A DNA stretch of 64,000 nt from Lumnitzera littorea (taxonomy: Eukaryota > Streptophyta > Magnoliopsida > Myrtales > Combretaceae): positions 62,001-126,000 of the forward strand of contig JAMXBB010000008.1 of the NCBI GenBank assembly GCA_024138015.1, read 5' to 3'. Positions 23,690 to 35,439 of this stretch are shown here, in pieces. Both the position numbers and the translations under genes were made by a program. Under the pieces are notes generated by a model. It did not search any database. It saw nothing but the letters and a program-made list of their open reading frames with translations, and was not told where the DNA came from. How positions within the stretch are numbered: the first letter of the stretch is position 1; every line of letters starts with the position of its first letter.

Positions 23690-25070
23690 AGGACATGAAA
23701 GAAATAAAAGAAAACCTAAGCAAAGAGAATAATTTTGATTTTAAAGTAGATGAAATAGGTATATTAAAATTTAGAGGAAGCATATGTATGCCACAAGATC
23801 CTAACATAAAAAAGGAAATTATAGATGAAACGCCCATTAAGGGTTATACTGTGTACTTGGAAGGAAATAAGATGTACCATGATTTAAAATCAATGTTTTG
23901 GTAGAATGGAATGAAAAGAGATATTGCATGGTATGTAGTAGAATATATTACATACCAACAACTTAAAGCGAAACATCAAAGACTGAGTGGACCATTGCAA
24001 CCTTTGTAGATACCAAAATGAAAATGGGATCATATTATAATGGATTTTGTGGTAACACTACCTAGAACTCAAGTTAGTTATGATTCAATTTGGGTAATTA
24101 TAGATAGATCAACAAAGAGTGCACATTTCTTACCCTATCAAACAAGAAATTCAATAGAAAAGATGGCGAGATTATATATTTGAAAAATAATGAGATTACA
24201 TGGTATGTCTAAAAGTATTGTTTCTGATCAAGATAGTCAATTTGTATCCAAAGTTTGCATAGAGCTTTTGATACAAAATTATAATTTGATATAGCTCATC
24301 ATCTACAAATAAATGAGCAATCTAAGCGAACAATTCACACTTTAGAAGACATGTTGCAAGCTTGTGTATTGGATTTCAATGGTGATTAGGATAAATATTT
24401 TCCATTAATATAATTTACCTAGAAAAATAGTTACCACACAACTATGCAAAATGGTACCCTATGAAGCGTTATATGAGAGAAAGTGTAGATCGCCATTATA
24501 TTGGGATCATAAGGAGTATGCAATGATTGGACCCGTTATGATTAACCAAACGAATGAAAAAGTTAAGATTATACAACAAAGAATCAAGGAAGCTCAAGAT
24601 TGTTGTAAGAGTTGAGCTGATTTGAAGAGAAGACCATTGAAGTTTGAAAGTTGGAGATCATGTTTATGTTAAGATAAGCCCATTCAAGAGACTAAGATAG
24701 TTTAGCTTAAAAGGGAAGTTGAGTGAAGGATATATTAGTCCATTTGAAGAATTAGAGAGAGTAGGTAATGTGTCCTATAGAAAAGCTTTACCCCCAATTC
24801 TATCTGGATACCGTGATGTATTTCATGTTTCGATATTAAAAAAATTTGTTAAGAATCCGAATGCAATCGTGGAGATCAAGCTAATGGAATTGAAGAGGAA
24901 TTTTCAAGTTGTTAAGTAACCCATAAAAATACTAGATAATCAAGTTCAGAAGTTAAGGAATCGAGATATAAGATATGTGAAGTTACAATGAAATGAAGGT
25001 TCAGATTTGGAGGTCACTTGAAAACCAAATGCAACAATGATGAAATGGTATCCTTAGCTCTTTTGATTTC
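23690..25070 (+). pseudogene. Integrase and C-terminal tail of the Tekay-like element
   Basis: The zinc domain is degenerate: the two expected cysteines are both Tyr (VEYITYQQLKAKHQ, about 23940). The core follows, with HIIMDFVVTLPR near 24030, DRSTKSAHFLP and SDQDSQFVS near 24220. The C-terminal part (24719-24919, YISPFEELERVGNVSYRKALP and VFHVSILKKF) and a tail near 24965-25065 (RDIRYVKLQ ... KWYPQLF-like) correspond to the GPY/F-like region and the chromodomain position of Tekay elements. I cannot confirm a complete chromodomain. Confidence 0.8.
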
Positions 25071-25159
25071 TAGGTTAGTAAAAGAGTGTAAGCTGTTATT
25101 TTTTGTTAAATAAGTAAGACGTAGATATACAAAAATTCTGAGGACAAAACTTTTTTTGA

Positions 25160-25172
25160 ACAGAGGTAGAAA
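25160..25172 (+). other. Polypurine tract region of the Tekay-like element
   Basis: ACAGAGGTAGAAA immediately precedes the LTR start TGTAAGATC and follows a GAGGACAAAACTTT block. The tract is interrupted by T and C, consistent with decay. Confidence 0.6.
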
Positions 25173-28146
25173 TGTAAGATCTACAATCAAGTATTCGGAG
25201 TTAATGTGTAAAATTTAAGGTGATAAGGTAAGTTGCCTGATCAAGCTCAAATTTTACAACGAATTTATGAATACTAGTAAAAGTGATTTCATAAACTTGA
25301 ATTTAGGAAAATAAATAATAAAATAATTAAGTATTATAATATTAAGTTATAAGTATATTACTCCGTATTTATTAAAAACATGTAAAATGAGTTCCGATAA
25401 TTAATAAACTGATAAAGATAAATTATCTACATACAAAAAATGATAAAATAATATAAATAATATTTAGGAACATTGATTTATACTAAATATGCATTAACAT
25501 ATAGATAAAAATACCCAATGTTATTTAAAATACTTAAAATATTCTAAAATAATACTAATTAATAAAGAAAAAATTCATAAAAAATAAGAAAAATACTAGA
25601 AAGTATAGAATTTTCTAGATTTATGGGAATGAAATTAGAAATGGAAGATGGAAATTTAACCAATAAAATTAACCCAAGTAAAAAGTGAAAAAGAGAGAGG
25701 ATAAGGGACACTTGGCCACAAATAATTTAATAACAATACATAAACAACACTATAAATTTAGAACAACTCTTCAACAATTTATTTTTGCTCGTTTAGAGTC
25801 TAGAAAAATTTAGGGAGAGGTGAAAAGAGGAGAGAAAACAATTTTACCAAAAATTAACAAATTATAATGCAAATGGGCCATTAGAGTGGAAACGAAACCT
25901 GACAACCACCTAGAAAGACATGGTGACCACCATTGGATAGCTGCCCCATCGCCTGGAGCTACCGACATAAGTGGAGCCACCACTAGTGGCTAGAAGTCGA
26001 TAGAATAGTAAGTCTAAATTTCTTTTCAAGTTTTGTTTAATTTGTTAAAAATATCCATTATATATGGAAAACTATGAAATTTGGTATTTTGAGGTATTTT
26101 TGTATTTAGATTTAAGGTATAATGTCAAATTGATAAATTTAGGACATAGGATATATTGCCCTTATGAAATTATTAAACTTGAGACAATTTTCAATTTTGA
26201 TTTAAATGACCTTAATGATGTAGTTTTGGTCTCAAAATTTTTGTGTAGACTATTTAAGATACATATTTTACTAGTATGAATAAATTTTCTAAAAATTAAT
26301 TTTTGAAAATTTTACTTAATTTTTAGGCCTTAAAATCATATATAGAAGGTAATATTTGGGCTTAATTTTGCGATTTATTGTTAATATGATAAAAATTTTG
26401 ATTTAGCTCGTAATTAGAGATTTTGGAATGTTAATTGATGATGTAGGATGGTCTTTGTGGTGTTTTAGGTGTTAGATGTATGTATTATGTGTATTATATA
26501 ATAATTACATGTAAATGAATAATACGTAAAGTTGGAAATTAAATAAGTAGAAAATATTAGGCCAAAATTGAAATCGAAAATAATAATAATAAACTGTAAA
26601 CAAAAGTTGAATCAGAAGCTAATTCAAGAACCAATTCAAAAACTGAATTAGAAACTAACATAGACTAAATTCAATTATAAGCAACATAAAATTTGGATAA
26701 TTGGGTAAAATTATAATTTGAAGATTATATGTCATAAGGGTATAAATACTAAAAAAGTATTTATATCATAAAAACAAGCGGTGGTGAGTTGATTTTATAG
26801 CAAGTTGGGTGAGCAAATCAAGGATATTAGATAAGTTGGGATCAATATGTTATTGTATTTTAGAATACTATATTAAAATACTTGGAGACTTAAGATTGTA
26901 TTGTTTGTGCATATAGGTAGATGTTTGTGTGCATGATTATGTGTCTCTTATCATTTGGTTATATACTAATGCTTTATCGTAATGGTTTGTTGTAAATGAT
27001 ATAGAGTGAAATTTTTTTATCACCTCAAACTGAGTTCAACCATATTTGACCTAATACCTTAATTAAACATGCATTGCAACCCTTTAAGGGATGATTAAGA
27101 TTCTTTAACCAAATAATGACACTTTCGAAAGGAATAGCACTATAGAATAATGGTCATTGGATTTGGTCATAAGTTGTTGCATAAGTATTGATGCTCTTCA
27201 ACCCAGAATATGGTGGGTGAAGTTTCTCTAATTTCACAATAGACCAAACCATGTTGTTTAATGGTATTTATGTGTTGCATCGTATTTAATTAATTGTTTA
27301 AAAACCATGTTTGTATTTGTTATACAGTCTTATATCTCCATTAGTACTTACTAAGTTGTTAGATGCTCATACCCTTGTAGATTTTCGTGTAAATGACAAT
27401 TAAAATGTCATGTTACAGTTATTCAAAGATTTGTACCCTATTAAAGAACTTTGGGGGAGTAAGGATCAAATTGGTTGATTTATGGAAGTTTTAGAGAGTC
27501 ATGTTAACAACTCTTAGATGTATATGTTGATTATGTAATATTTTATTTATCAGGATGTTACATTGTGTAAATATTTCCTACGATCATAAGTAGATAATCT
27601 TATCAATAATCTTGTACGAACTGTTTACTTTAAACCAGACCATGTTGTTTAATGGTATTTATGTGTTGCATTGTATTTAATTAATTGTTTAAAAACCATG
27701 TTTGTATTTGTTATACAATCTTATGTCTCCATTAGTACTTACTAAGTTGTTAGATGCTCATACCCTTATAGATTTTTGTGTAAATGGCAATTAAAATGTC
27801 ATGTTACAGTTATTCAAAGATTTGTACCCTATTAAAGAACTTTGGGAGAGTGAGGATCAAATTAGCTAATTTATAGAAGTTTTAGAGAGTCATGTTAACA
27901 ACTCTTAGATGTATATGTTGATTATGTAATATTTTATTTATCAGGATGTTACATTGTATAAATATTTCCTACGTTCATAAGTAGATAATCTTATCAATAA
28001 TCTTGTACAAACTGTTTACTTCAAAATGGATAGTTGTGGATGTCTTATATAAATCACATCTACGATGGTGATTAAGAGGTTAGTTATTATCTTAGGTTAA
28101 TTTATATAGTGAGACCATTGTAATTCTACCGCTTTAGGACATAACA
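25173..28146 (+). repeat. 3' LTR of the Tekay-like element
   Basis: About 2.97 kb, TGTAAGATCT to GGACATAACA. It is collinear with 15814-18704, except that it lacks roughly 220 bases corresponding to about 17230-17450 of the left LTR and has a 391-base tandem duplication near its end. Confidence 0.85.
27251..28030 (+). repeat. 391-bp tandem duplication inside the 3' LTR
   Basis: The block beginning ATGTTGTTTAATGG at 27251 recurs at 27642 with very few differences over about 380 bases, including TTAGTACTTACTAAGTTG and the CATTGT(G/A)TAAATATTTCCTACG segment. The left LTR has a single copy, so the duplication arose after insertion. Confidence 0.9.
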
Positions 28147-28360
28147 GGGTCATCACAAGCCATGCCCATTTATTATCTTCTATTATTATGTTGTCTCCTA
28201 TAAGTATCAATTCTTAGACCATTGAGGTAATCTACAATCTTCTTAGGGCATTCCATAAATGAAGCCAGGAAAATGATTGAAATACATGCCTCATAATATC
28301 ATAAAACAAATAAAATAAATACATGCTTTCTTAAGATAACATCAATTCTTTGACAACTAA
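28147..28360 (-). pseudogene. Left-over 5' part of the split Ty3 gag
   Basis: Joining the minus strand here to 15813 gives continuous Gag-upstream sequence with a decayed TSD at the join. The coding signal itself is weak (LNGLRIDTYRR, VDIKRP across the join), so the boundary at 28360 is approximate. Confidence 0.4.
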
Positions 28361-29439
28361 GTATCTTACCAAAACCTACAAATTTGAATTATTAAATATT
28401 GCTAAATGGTGAGGAAGTTTACTCTAAACCAAAGTAGACCGGAATCGGTCTTTATTGACAAATTATAGGCTCCAACTCTCCATATGTGAAAAGTTATAGG
28501 CTCCTAAAGTTAACTGATCCACAACTCAAAAAGTAAAATTGAAGATCATAGGCTATATTTTTCTAGCTGGTTGTAATGTATCTTGAACTCCTTCTTTCTG
28601 CGACATTCTGACCTTATTGCTTCTAACCCTATAACTCTTCTACTTTTGATTGTTCAAGTGTTCCATATATTCAAAGTCCAACTCATTTACATCACAACTG
28701 CTTTTGATAATTATGAAAATTAAAATAATTTGCTTTATTATTCAACAACTAACAATGATTTCTCCCAACATTATAATATAATAATCGTCATCTACCATTG
28801 TTAATTCACTAACCATAGTTGATTATTTATATTTGCTTTTGATAATTACAAAAATGTAAAATTACCACTATCAACTGTGAATAATTATTACATTTTAATA
28901 ATTCATAATTGATGTTGCCATACATGTAGCTATTTTATGGTAAGTACAGCCCATCTTTGTCTCGATGGAGTTTGAAAGTCTAAATCTAGCTAAATTCATG
29001 TTCATATTATCTTCTATGTTGTTTAAGCAACTAATTTTTTTTATTCGACTCCTCCTTATAATATAATATCACTATCCACTATCTTCAATTCACTCACAAC
29101 CTTTAATTATCAAATTTGTTTTTTGTAATAACAAAAATTATAATAATTCGTTTTGTCTTGAACCACTAATAATTATTCATCTCCACGTTATAAAAATCAT
29201 TACTCACTATTGTCTATTCACTATTATTAATTATAATATAATAATCATTATTAAAGTACATATTTATAGCAAATTGTTAATTTTATATAATCATAAAGTA
29301 ATTCTTTTATTGCTCTCAAACATTGGTTGGATTAGTACATAAAATTGATTGTGTCACTATTTCAATCAATATAAAAGCATCTCTTGGAGGTAGTATTAGA
29401 GTCATAAGAAGACCATACAGTTTTTGGATTACTGGTTTT

Positions 29440-29708
29440 AACTTTAGTAGTTAAATGTTTATTTGGCTTTTTAGTTTTTTTTTTCCCTATTAGAAAGAAA
29501 ATAAGTGATAATGTTTTTTTTTTGGGTATTTCATTTTAGATTCCTGAAATATTTTCTTGAGCAACTATTTAACTTTAGTAGTTAAATGTTTATTTGACTC
29601 TTTAGTTTTTAGTTTTTTTTTTTTTTTCCTATTAGAAAGAAAATCAGTGATAATGTTTTTTCTTTGGCATTCCATTTTAGGTTCCTGAAATATTTTCTTG
29701 AGCAACTG
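29440..29708. repeat. 131-bp tandem duplication with poly-T runs
   Basis: AACTTTAGTAGTTAAATG at 29440 recurs at 29571, and both copies end with ATTTTCTTGAGCAACT. They differ mainly in T-run length. It is followed by further T-rich tracts to 29770. Confidence 0.85.
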
Positions 29709-31567
29709 ACGTAGCATAGTTTTAGTTTTTTTTTTTTCTTTTTTCTTTTCTTTTTTTTTTTTATTTTTCATGCACTTTTCAAATCGTTTATGTAATTATT
29801 TTTTCTTTTATCAAATGATATGTTGCGTATACAATTTGATTTCCTAATTGGGTATGTTATAAGTTCCTTTGAATTGCTTTATTTATTTTTTATACATGTA
29901 CTGTGGGTGTGCATCTATTAGTTTCATTTTATCTAATAACTAAAAAAAAAAAAAAGAAAGGATTTAGAATTATGTTTTAAAAAATATGAGTGATGCAACG
30001 TTAACTTTTAAAGAAAAGACAAATGGTTAAAGTAATTGTAATTTAACTACATGAATATTAATCTTTCAATAAAATAGATAAAGTTTTCCATAAAATTATA
30101 TAAGTTGAAAAAAAAAAGGGAAAAAAGATAAGATAAATGTTACAATATCGAATTTATTCTTAAAATGAACGTTTAAAGCAAAAATCTTTGACACTAACGC
30201 TCAGAGGATGATGACACGAGAATACATGCGTTTTTGGTGATTGCTTTTGCAGTGGAGCAGGAGAAGCATAATGTGGACATCATTTATCACGTCATCTTTA
30301 ACCAATCCTAGGATATTCTTTCTTATAGAGCATGCAGAAAATGCTGCTCCCGTCACTAATCAACCACCATGTATTTTAATTCATATGTTCATACAAAACT
30401 TGCTTGCTTTAGCTTTAGGAGTGGGGTCCACTTCAACACTTCTAATCCATGTAATTCACTTGGTCAATCAGATCAGGTTTTGCCTTAATTTAATATTGAG
30501 GCATGCAAGCTAAATTATTAACTATGGTTCGCCATGGACAAGCTTAGGGTTTTGCGTTATGTGCCCTCACCTCGAGACTTTTAATTAAAAAAGAGCTGTA
30601 TGTTCAGAGTTATTTTTAATCCAATCGTGCAAGTCATTGATGGATAATAATTGTGTGCTGGACGCATGCGGAAATGTCAAACCACGGAACCCCATCCACA
30701 CTCCGAATTATCAAAGTGGGGAGAAACATAGGGTGGATTTGCCCTTTTTAGTGAAAAGTCCCTCGTGGCTTTTCTCCGTCATTCTAATGGTTTTATATAG
30801 TTATTAAATGTCAAACCGAACATCCATCAAGTGAAAATGAGTAGATACATGTGTAGTTGTGTAATTATCTAGATTTGGTGCTGCATAAATTTTGCCTCAA
30901 AAGATGTAAACGAATCATGTCAGGATAGTATAGCGTTTAGATTCGAGCATAAATTCAATAAAAACCCGACCGAATTTAAAATTTCGAACTCTTAAGTTTT
31001 ATTCAAAATTATACATGAACTAAATGTTATTATTTCTTCTAATAAGATAACATTGATATCTAAATTTGATTCGAACTTAATTACTGCTTAAATTTGTCTT
31101 AGAGAAAACTAGGTCTATGAACTCATCAAGACAAATATTATGAAGTTCAATCTTAAGTTGGTAAACTATTTTAGTAGATCTAACTCAAGCTTAACTCGAC
31201 TATAATATAATCAAACTTGAGTAATTATTTGAACTAAATTCGAGTTGCTTACTGTTAGATTTAATTCAATTTCATTACAAGGATAAAATAACTATGAATA
31301 GTTAAATATATAGATCAATGCTTAACCATATCTTTGGTGAAGAAATAATAGTTTTGTCGTCTTTGATTTAGCATATAGCGCTTTTTTTATGAATATTGTC
31401 AAGTGACGAAAAGAATCTAATTAAGCCCATATGAATACAGCGAAAGTGGACCCATGTTACAAAAAGACAAGGCGACAAAGGAAATTACTCTATTGGCACA
31501 AGGATTATCTACTGTAGGACAATTTTGTAAATAAGAGTACAAATATGTATAAGTTAATGAAAGCAAG

Positions 31568-31588
31568 AGAGAGAGAGAGAGAGAGAAA
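31568..31588. repeat. GA microsatellite
   Basis: About ten GA units. A shorter GA run is at 32468-32484 and a CT run is at 37002-37025. Confidence 0.9.
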
Positions 31589-32245
31589 GGTATAAAAGAA
31601 TTAGGAAAAAAAAATAGAAGGGGAGAACTTTACAATTCTAAAAGTGATGTCTCTCGAGAGTGAGCATACAAAGATTGATGAAAATCTCAAATATATAGCA
31701 TAGATCTATAATAAAACACCGTATAAAGCACAAAAGTGAGGAGAAAGATTAGGTTATTGTGTTACCTTGATGAAGAAGACAAACAGAAAGTGGAGAATTT
31801 AAAAGTATCTTTTGATGATTGAATTAGGGTTACATACATAAAGTAACCCAAGTTAGAATGTGAATATTGCAGTTGAGCTAGTTTAGGGAGTGAGATTGTA
31901 TGAGTTGGTTGGCTTTAATAATCAAATTGATTTTACTCAAAATTAGTTCTTAAAGGATTTCATGAATTTACTAACGGTTTATTCATTTTACCATATATAA
32001 TAAACGTGTAATGAAATCTTCGTTCATAGGAATGCAATAAACATATAATCACTATCAAAATAGATCCTCTAAAATAATTTTTTTCCTAAGGTTGTCTAAA
32101 GTTACAAATCAATTATTACAATTATCTAGAGTCTTGAAAAATTCAGTAGTATCATCTTTTTAAAAAAATCTAAACAATGATGATCATTAATTTGTAATTT
32201 TAGGGAAAAATAACTTTAGAGGATCCAAATGTAATTACTATTCCA

Positions 32246-33053
32246 TTGTTTACTTAGGGTAAAAGAAACCTTACAAGGATAGATATGTAAAGGATTTAAA
32301 ATTACCAAAGTATCCTTATCTTTATTAGCAACACTACTACTACCCATTACCAACCACCTACAACACCACTCACCTACACACCATCAGCTAATCCCCACTA
32401 TATAGCTATTGGCATCAAATCAAATACAAAAATACACAAATCGAAGGAAGAAAGAGCAGATCAATGAAGAGAGAGAGAGAGAGAGTATATCCAAGCAACA
32501 TACAAAGAAAGAGGGAGAACAAATCAAAATAAGAGAAGAATCACATATTTTTCAAAAACCTTTGAAAGAATGGTTTTTACCAATTGTTTTTGGACACCCT
32601 TTTAGGTGTTCACTAATGGTTCCTTCTAGTTTTAAGCAATTAGTGATGAAATTGCATTTTTCTAGTAAAACTACTTGCAAAAATTCAATCTTTAGGTTTT
32701 TCATGTTCTATGTCTTATTATTGTTTACTCATTAGGCATGAGTTATTATTGATTCAGAGAAATCAATAATAGGTAAATTGGAGAGGGAGAGAGAAAGAAG
32801 GAAAGGCCAGGGGGTATAGGGTGTTGTAGTGGTCAATGGTAATGGATGTGGTGGTGGAATTGTATTGGTCGACAGTAGTAGATGTGGTAGTAAAGCTGTG
32901 TAGAGAAGAGGAAGAATAATGGTAGTCCTTTTTCACTGAGCCCCAATTCATTAGTCCAAGCATGTAATTGCCATTCTTCAAAGTAAAAGAATTAATGGGA
33001 AGAATGTAAGGAATAAGGGAAGAATCGAAATTCCATTCCCCCTAAGTAAACAA
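32246..33053. mobile_element. Possible MITE-like element with 14-bp inverted ends
   Basis: TTGTTTACTTAGGG at 32246-32259 and its reverse complement CCCTAAGTAAACAA at 33040-33053 bound about 0.8 kb. No clear TSD is seen. Inside is a GTGGT-rich stretch (32820-32900). A similar right end (CCCCTTAAGTGAACAAGG) occurs at 36724-36740 next to another GGN-rich tract, which suggests a family. No transposase is encoded. ORFs within are low-complexity or spurious. Confidence 0.4.
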
Positions 33054-33079
33054 CCTATAAGAAGTTGACTCGTAAATTT

Positions 33080-35430
33080 ACTCTTTTATGTTTGTTTGAT
33101 GTAGGCTCAAGATAGCGAAACTCAAGAAAACTACAAACAAATTCGAGAGATCCCAACTCATTCATTATCAAAACTGAGAAGCAAAGATATATACAAGTGT
33201 AGGCCTACTGGTTAGAAAAGTAAGTACCTACGATATAAAAACAAAGACATGATGGCTATATTAAGCCAAGGGTCAACGGTACAATATGAAGAATACAAGA
33301 GCAATCTAATCCTTGATAAGTACACAAAAGACAGTAACTACTCAAAATATCATTCACATTAAAGGTAACCTAGACCTATCTATAGGCACAAAAGTAAATT
33401 TAGATTGAAAAGCAAACCATCTAAATAGAATGATACTGAATAACTCTCAATAACATGTCATATAATGGCTTGTTCCAAAAATAAAATGATACCCAACTTA
33501 AGAAATAACTAATTACAAAAATAAACACATATTAGGTAACTAATAAAAGGAAAAAAAGAACAAAGTTAACAAGCTTATCCAATCAAACTCCAGGTGAACA
33601 CATGTTGAATCAATTGAACGACCATAAGTTCATTTCATCGAAAAGATTTTGCCTTACAAGCAATGGAGGCTCAAAAAGTTTGGTTCTTCAATCAACTTAA
33701 GGAACAAATATGCTATGAGAATTATGACATTGGGTTCAAGACTACCATTGTTACGTTGCTTGTCATAAGTAGCTAACTCATCATAAATACCACTAGTTGT
33801 AAGAATAAAGGAATAAGGCAAAACCTAGCACATGACACTACAATCACATATGTATGCCACTTAATGAATAGAACACATACATATAATGCATCAACAAAAA
33901 CTTACATTTAATGTATTGGGATAAACAAACAACTAATTATCTTTACTTTTATCCAACAAGTAGCATTGGAGTATTCATGACCCTACCATACTATATATAT
34001 GATACATATATACTATGATGTTGGGAACCGCCAGTCTAAGCCCCAATACCCATAAATCTACCCCAAATCATTTTGGTACATAACTCTACTAAAGACAATG
34101 TCACATATTGATCATCTTAATACCCCCTAGGGTTCTATCATTAGGGGTCCTTAGGCTAAATCATATACATAACCAATAATCAATTTAATAGCCCAATATG
34201 AAATTAGTTCGATTATGGATTCCTATTAACCAAACCCAACACATAAGGCATCACGTACCTAAAAATTTGATTGGATCTTAAATCCCATAACTTGACAATT
34301 AACATGATATAAATAATGCCATAATAATCCTTATACATCACCTAAAGGTTTTCTAAGGCTAACAATGCTCTTAAACCCATTAGTCCCCTTAACAATCTTT
34401 AATTTAGGTGAGGATTCAGGTTTGATCAAGATAAGTGAGGAAAAACAATGAAGAAAGAGTAAACTAGAGGTACAAGAGCATAACACAACCATATTTGATC
34501 TAATTAGGCTTCCCAAGTGATATGGCCATGTTTAGTTCGCATTGGTGAACATAACTTCAACACAATCATGTCTGCAGGTCGTGTCTACAAACGCAATGTC
34601 AACATAACCGTATCTAGCTATCGTGTATGCTTTAGCTTAAAAACATTCCAAATAGGGGAATCCATAACACGACCATGTTGTTTACTTGTGTTTTCTACAA
34701 CAAACTTGAAAATCCCCCTTTGAAAACTTCCATTTCTCCCATAAAGAAAACAACTCAACAACAATACTTCAACTCACGTTACAACAAATCATAAGCTTAA
34801 GACCCCTTAACAAATATCTTTTTTACTCAAAGCTACTTAAGAGCAAGAATGGATGAAGGAAAAGAGAAAGAAACTTACTTGAATCGATGAAATAGGCTTA
34901 GAATCCGAGATTGTAAGCTAAACTTAAGAAGAAGAGCTGCAATAGAGGATTTTTCATTTGGATTCCACCCAAAACTCTCCAATTACCCACTCAAAAACAA
35001 ACATTATGGTAAGGAAACCTACCAAATATGACTTTCTCCTTTAATCTTAGATGGAAAAGGGGTTTTTCCTCTTGAATTTAGCTTCAAATGTTAATGTTTG
35101 TTCAATTGGAATATTTGGGATGTAAGAACGAAAAAGAAGAGAAGGAATGTATAGAGTAAAGAGTGAGGACAATAGAAGGGGTTTAGGATAAAGCAATGGT
35201 TCCAAGGGGTTAAAAGACAATTATACCATTATTTTGGAATGATTTCTATTCTCTAATTTTCTTAGGCATTACAGTAGCAAACTCCTATATATATGTGCTA
35301 ATGGTTCACCAAATACATTCGATCAAAGGAAAAATGTGTAATATGCATTCTATATCTTAACTATTTTAACTTTGCAATACTCTCAACCACATTATATATA
35401 CGTAAGTATGCATATGTATGTATCAGCTAA
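33080..35430. other. Unresolved repeat-like region
   Basis: No gene recognised. Words such as ACACGACCATGTTG near 34675 and a purine-rich leader-like part near 34855 (AAACTTACTTGAATCGATG) look like LTR sequence on the minus strand, but I found no second copy or termini in the window to prove it. Confidence 0.35.
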
Positions 35431-35439
35431 TAAAATCCA

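Larger units (their letters stand above)
15814..28146 (+). mobile_element. Large Tekay/Del-like Ty3 element with ~2.9-kb LTRs (degenerate)
   Basis: Two long homologous direct repeats flank a tRNA-Met-type primer site, an extra upstream ORF, gag, protease, RT, RNase H, integrase and a polypurine region preceded by GAGGACAAAACTTT, a wording typical of Del/Tekay chromoviruses. Flanking 5-mers are GGGTT (15809-15813) and GGGTC (28147-28151), a TSD with one change. The total is about 12.3 kb. Pol has many stops, a deletion in RT and a mutated catalytic box. It was inserted into the minus-strand gag at 15270-15813/28147-28360. Confidence 0.85.
28361..32246. other. Retroelement-poor AT-rich stretch, no gene identified
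   Basis: No coding sequence I can recognise. 28650-29300 holds loosely repeated AATAATT/CACTAACC-type words. 29440-29708 is a tandem duplication. 30230-30760 is less AT-rich and looks single-copy, but its longest ORF (30241-30513) has no recognisable domain. 30950-31260 has repeated TTCGAACTTAA-like words in both orientations. Confidence 0.45.

Noticed and set aside
30241..30513. 90-codon ORF in the retroelement-poor island
   Set aside because: No domain, no convincing start context and no codon pattern unlike its surroundings. The length is within chance for this base composition.
32409..32735. 108-codon ORF with a charged N-terminus
   Set aside because: The charged start is made by a GA microsatellite, and the rest shows no family. 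It lies within the MITE-like element.
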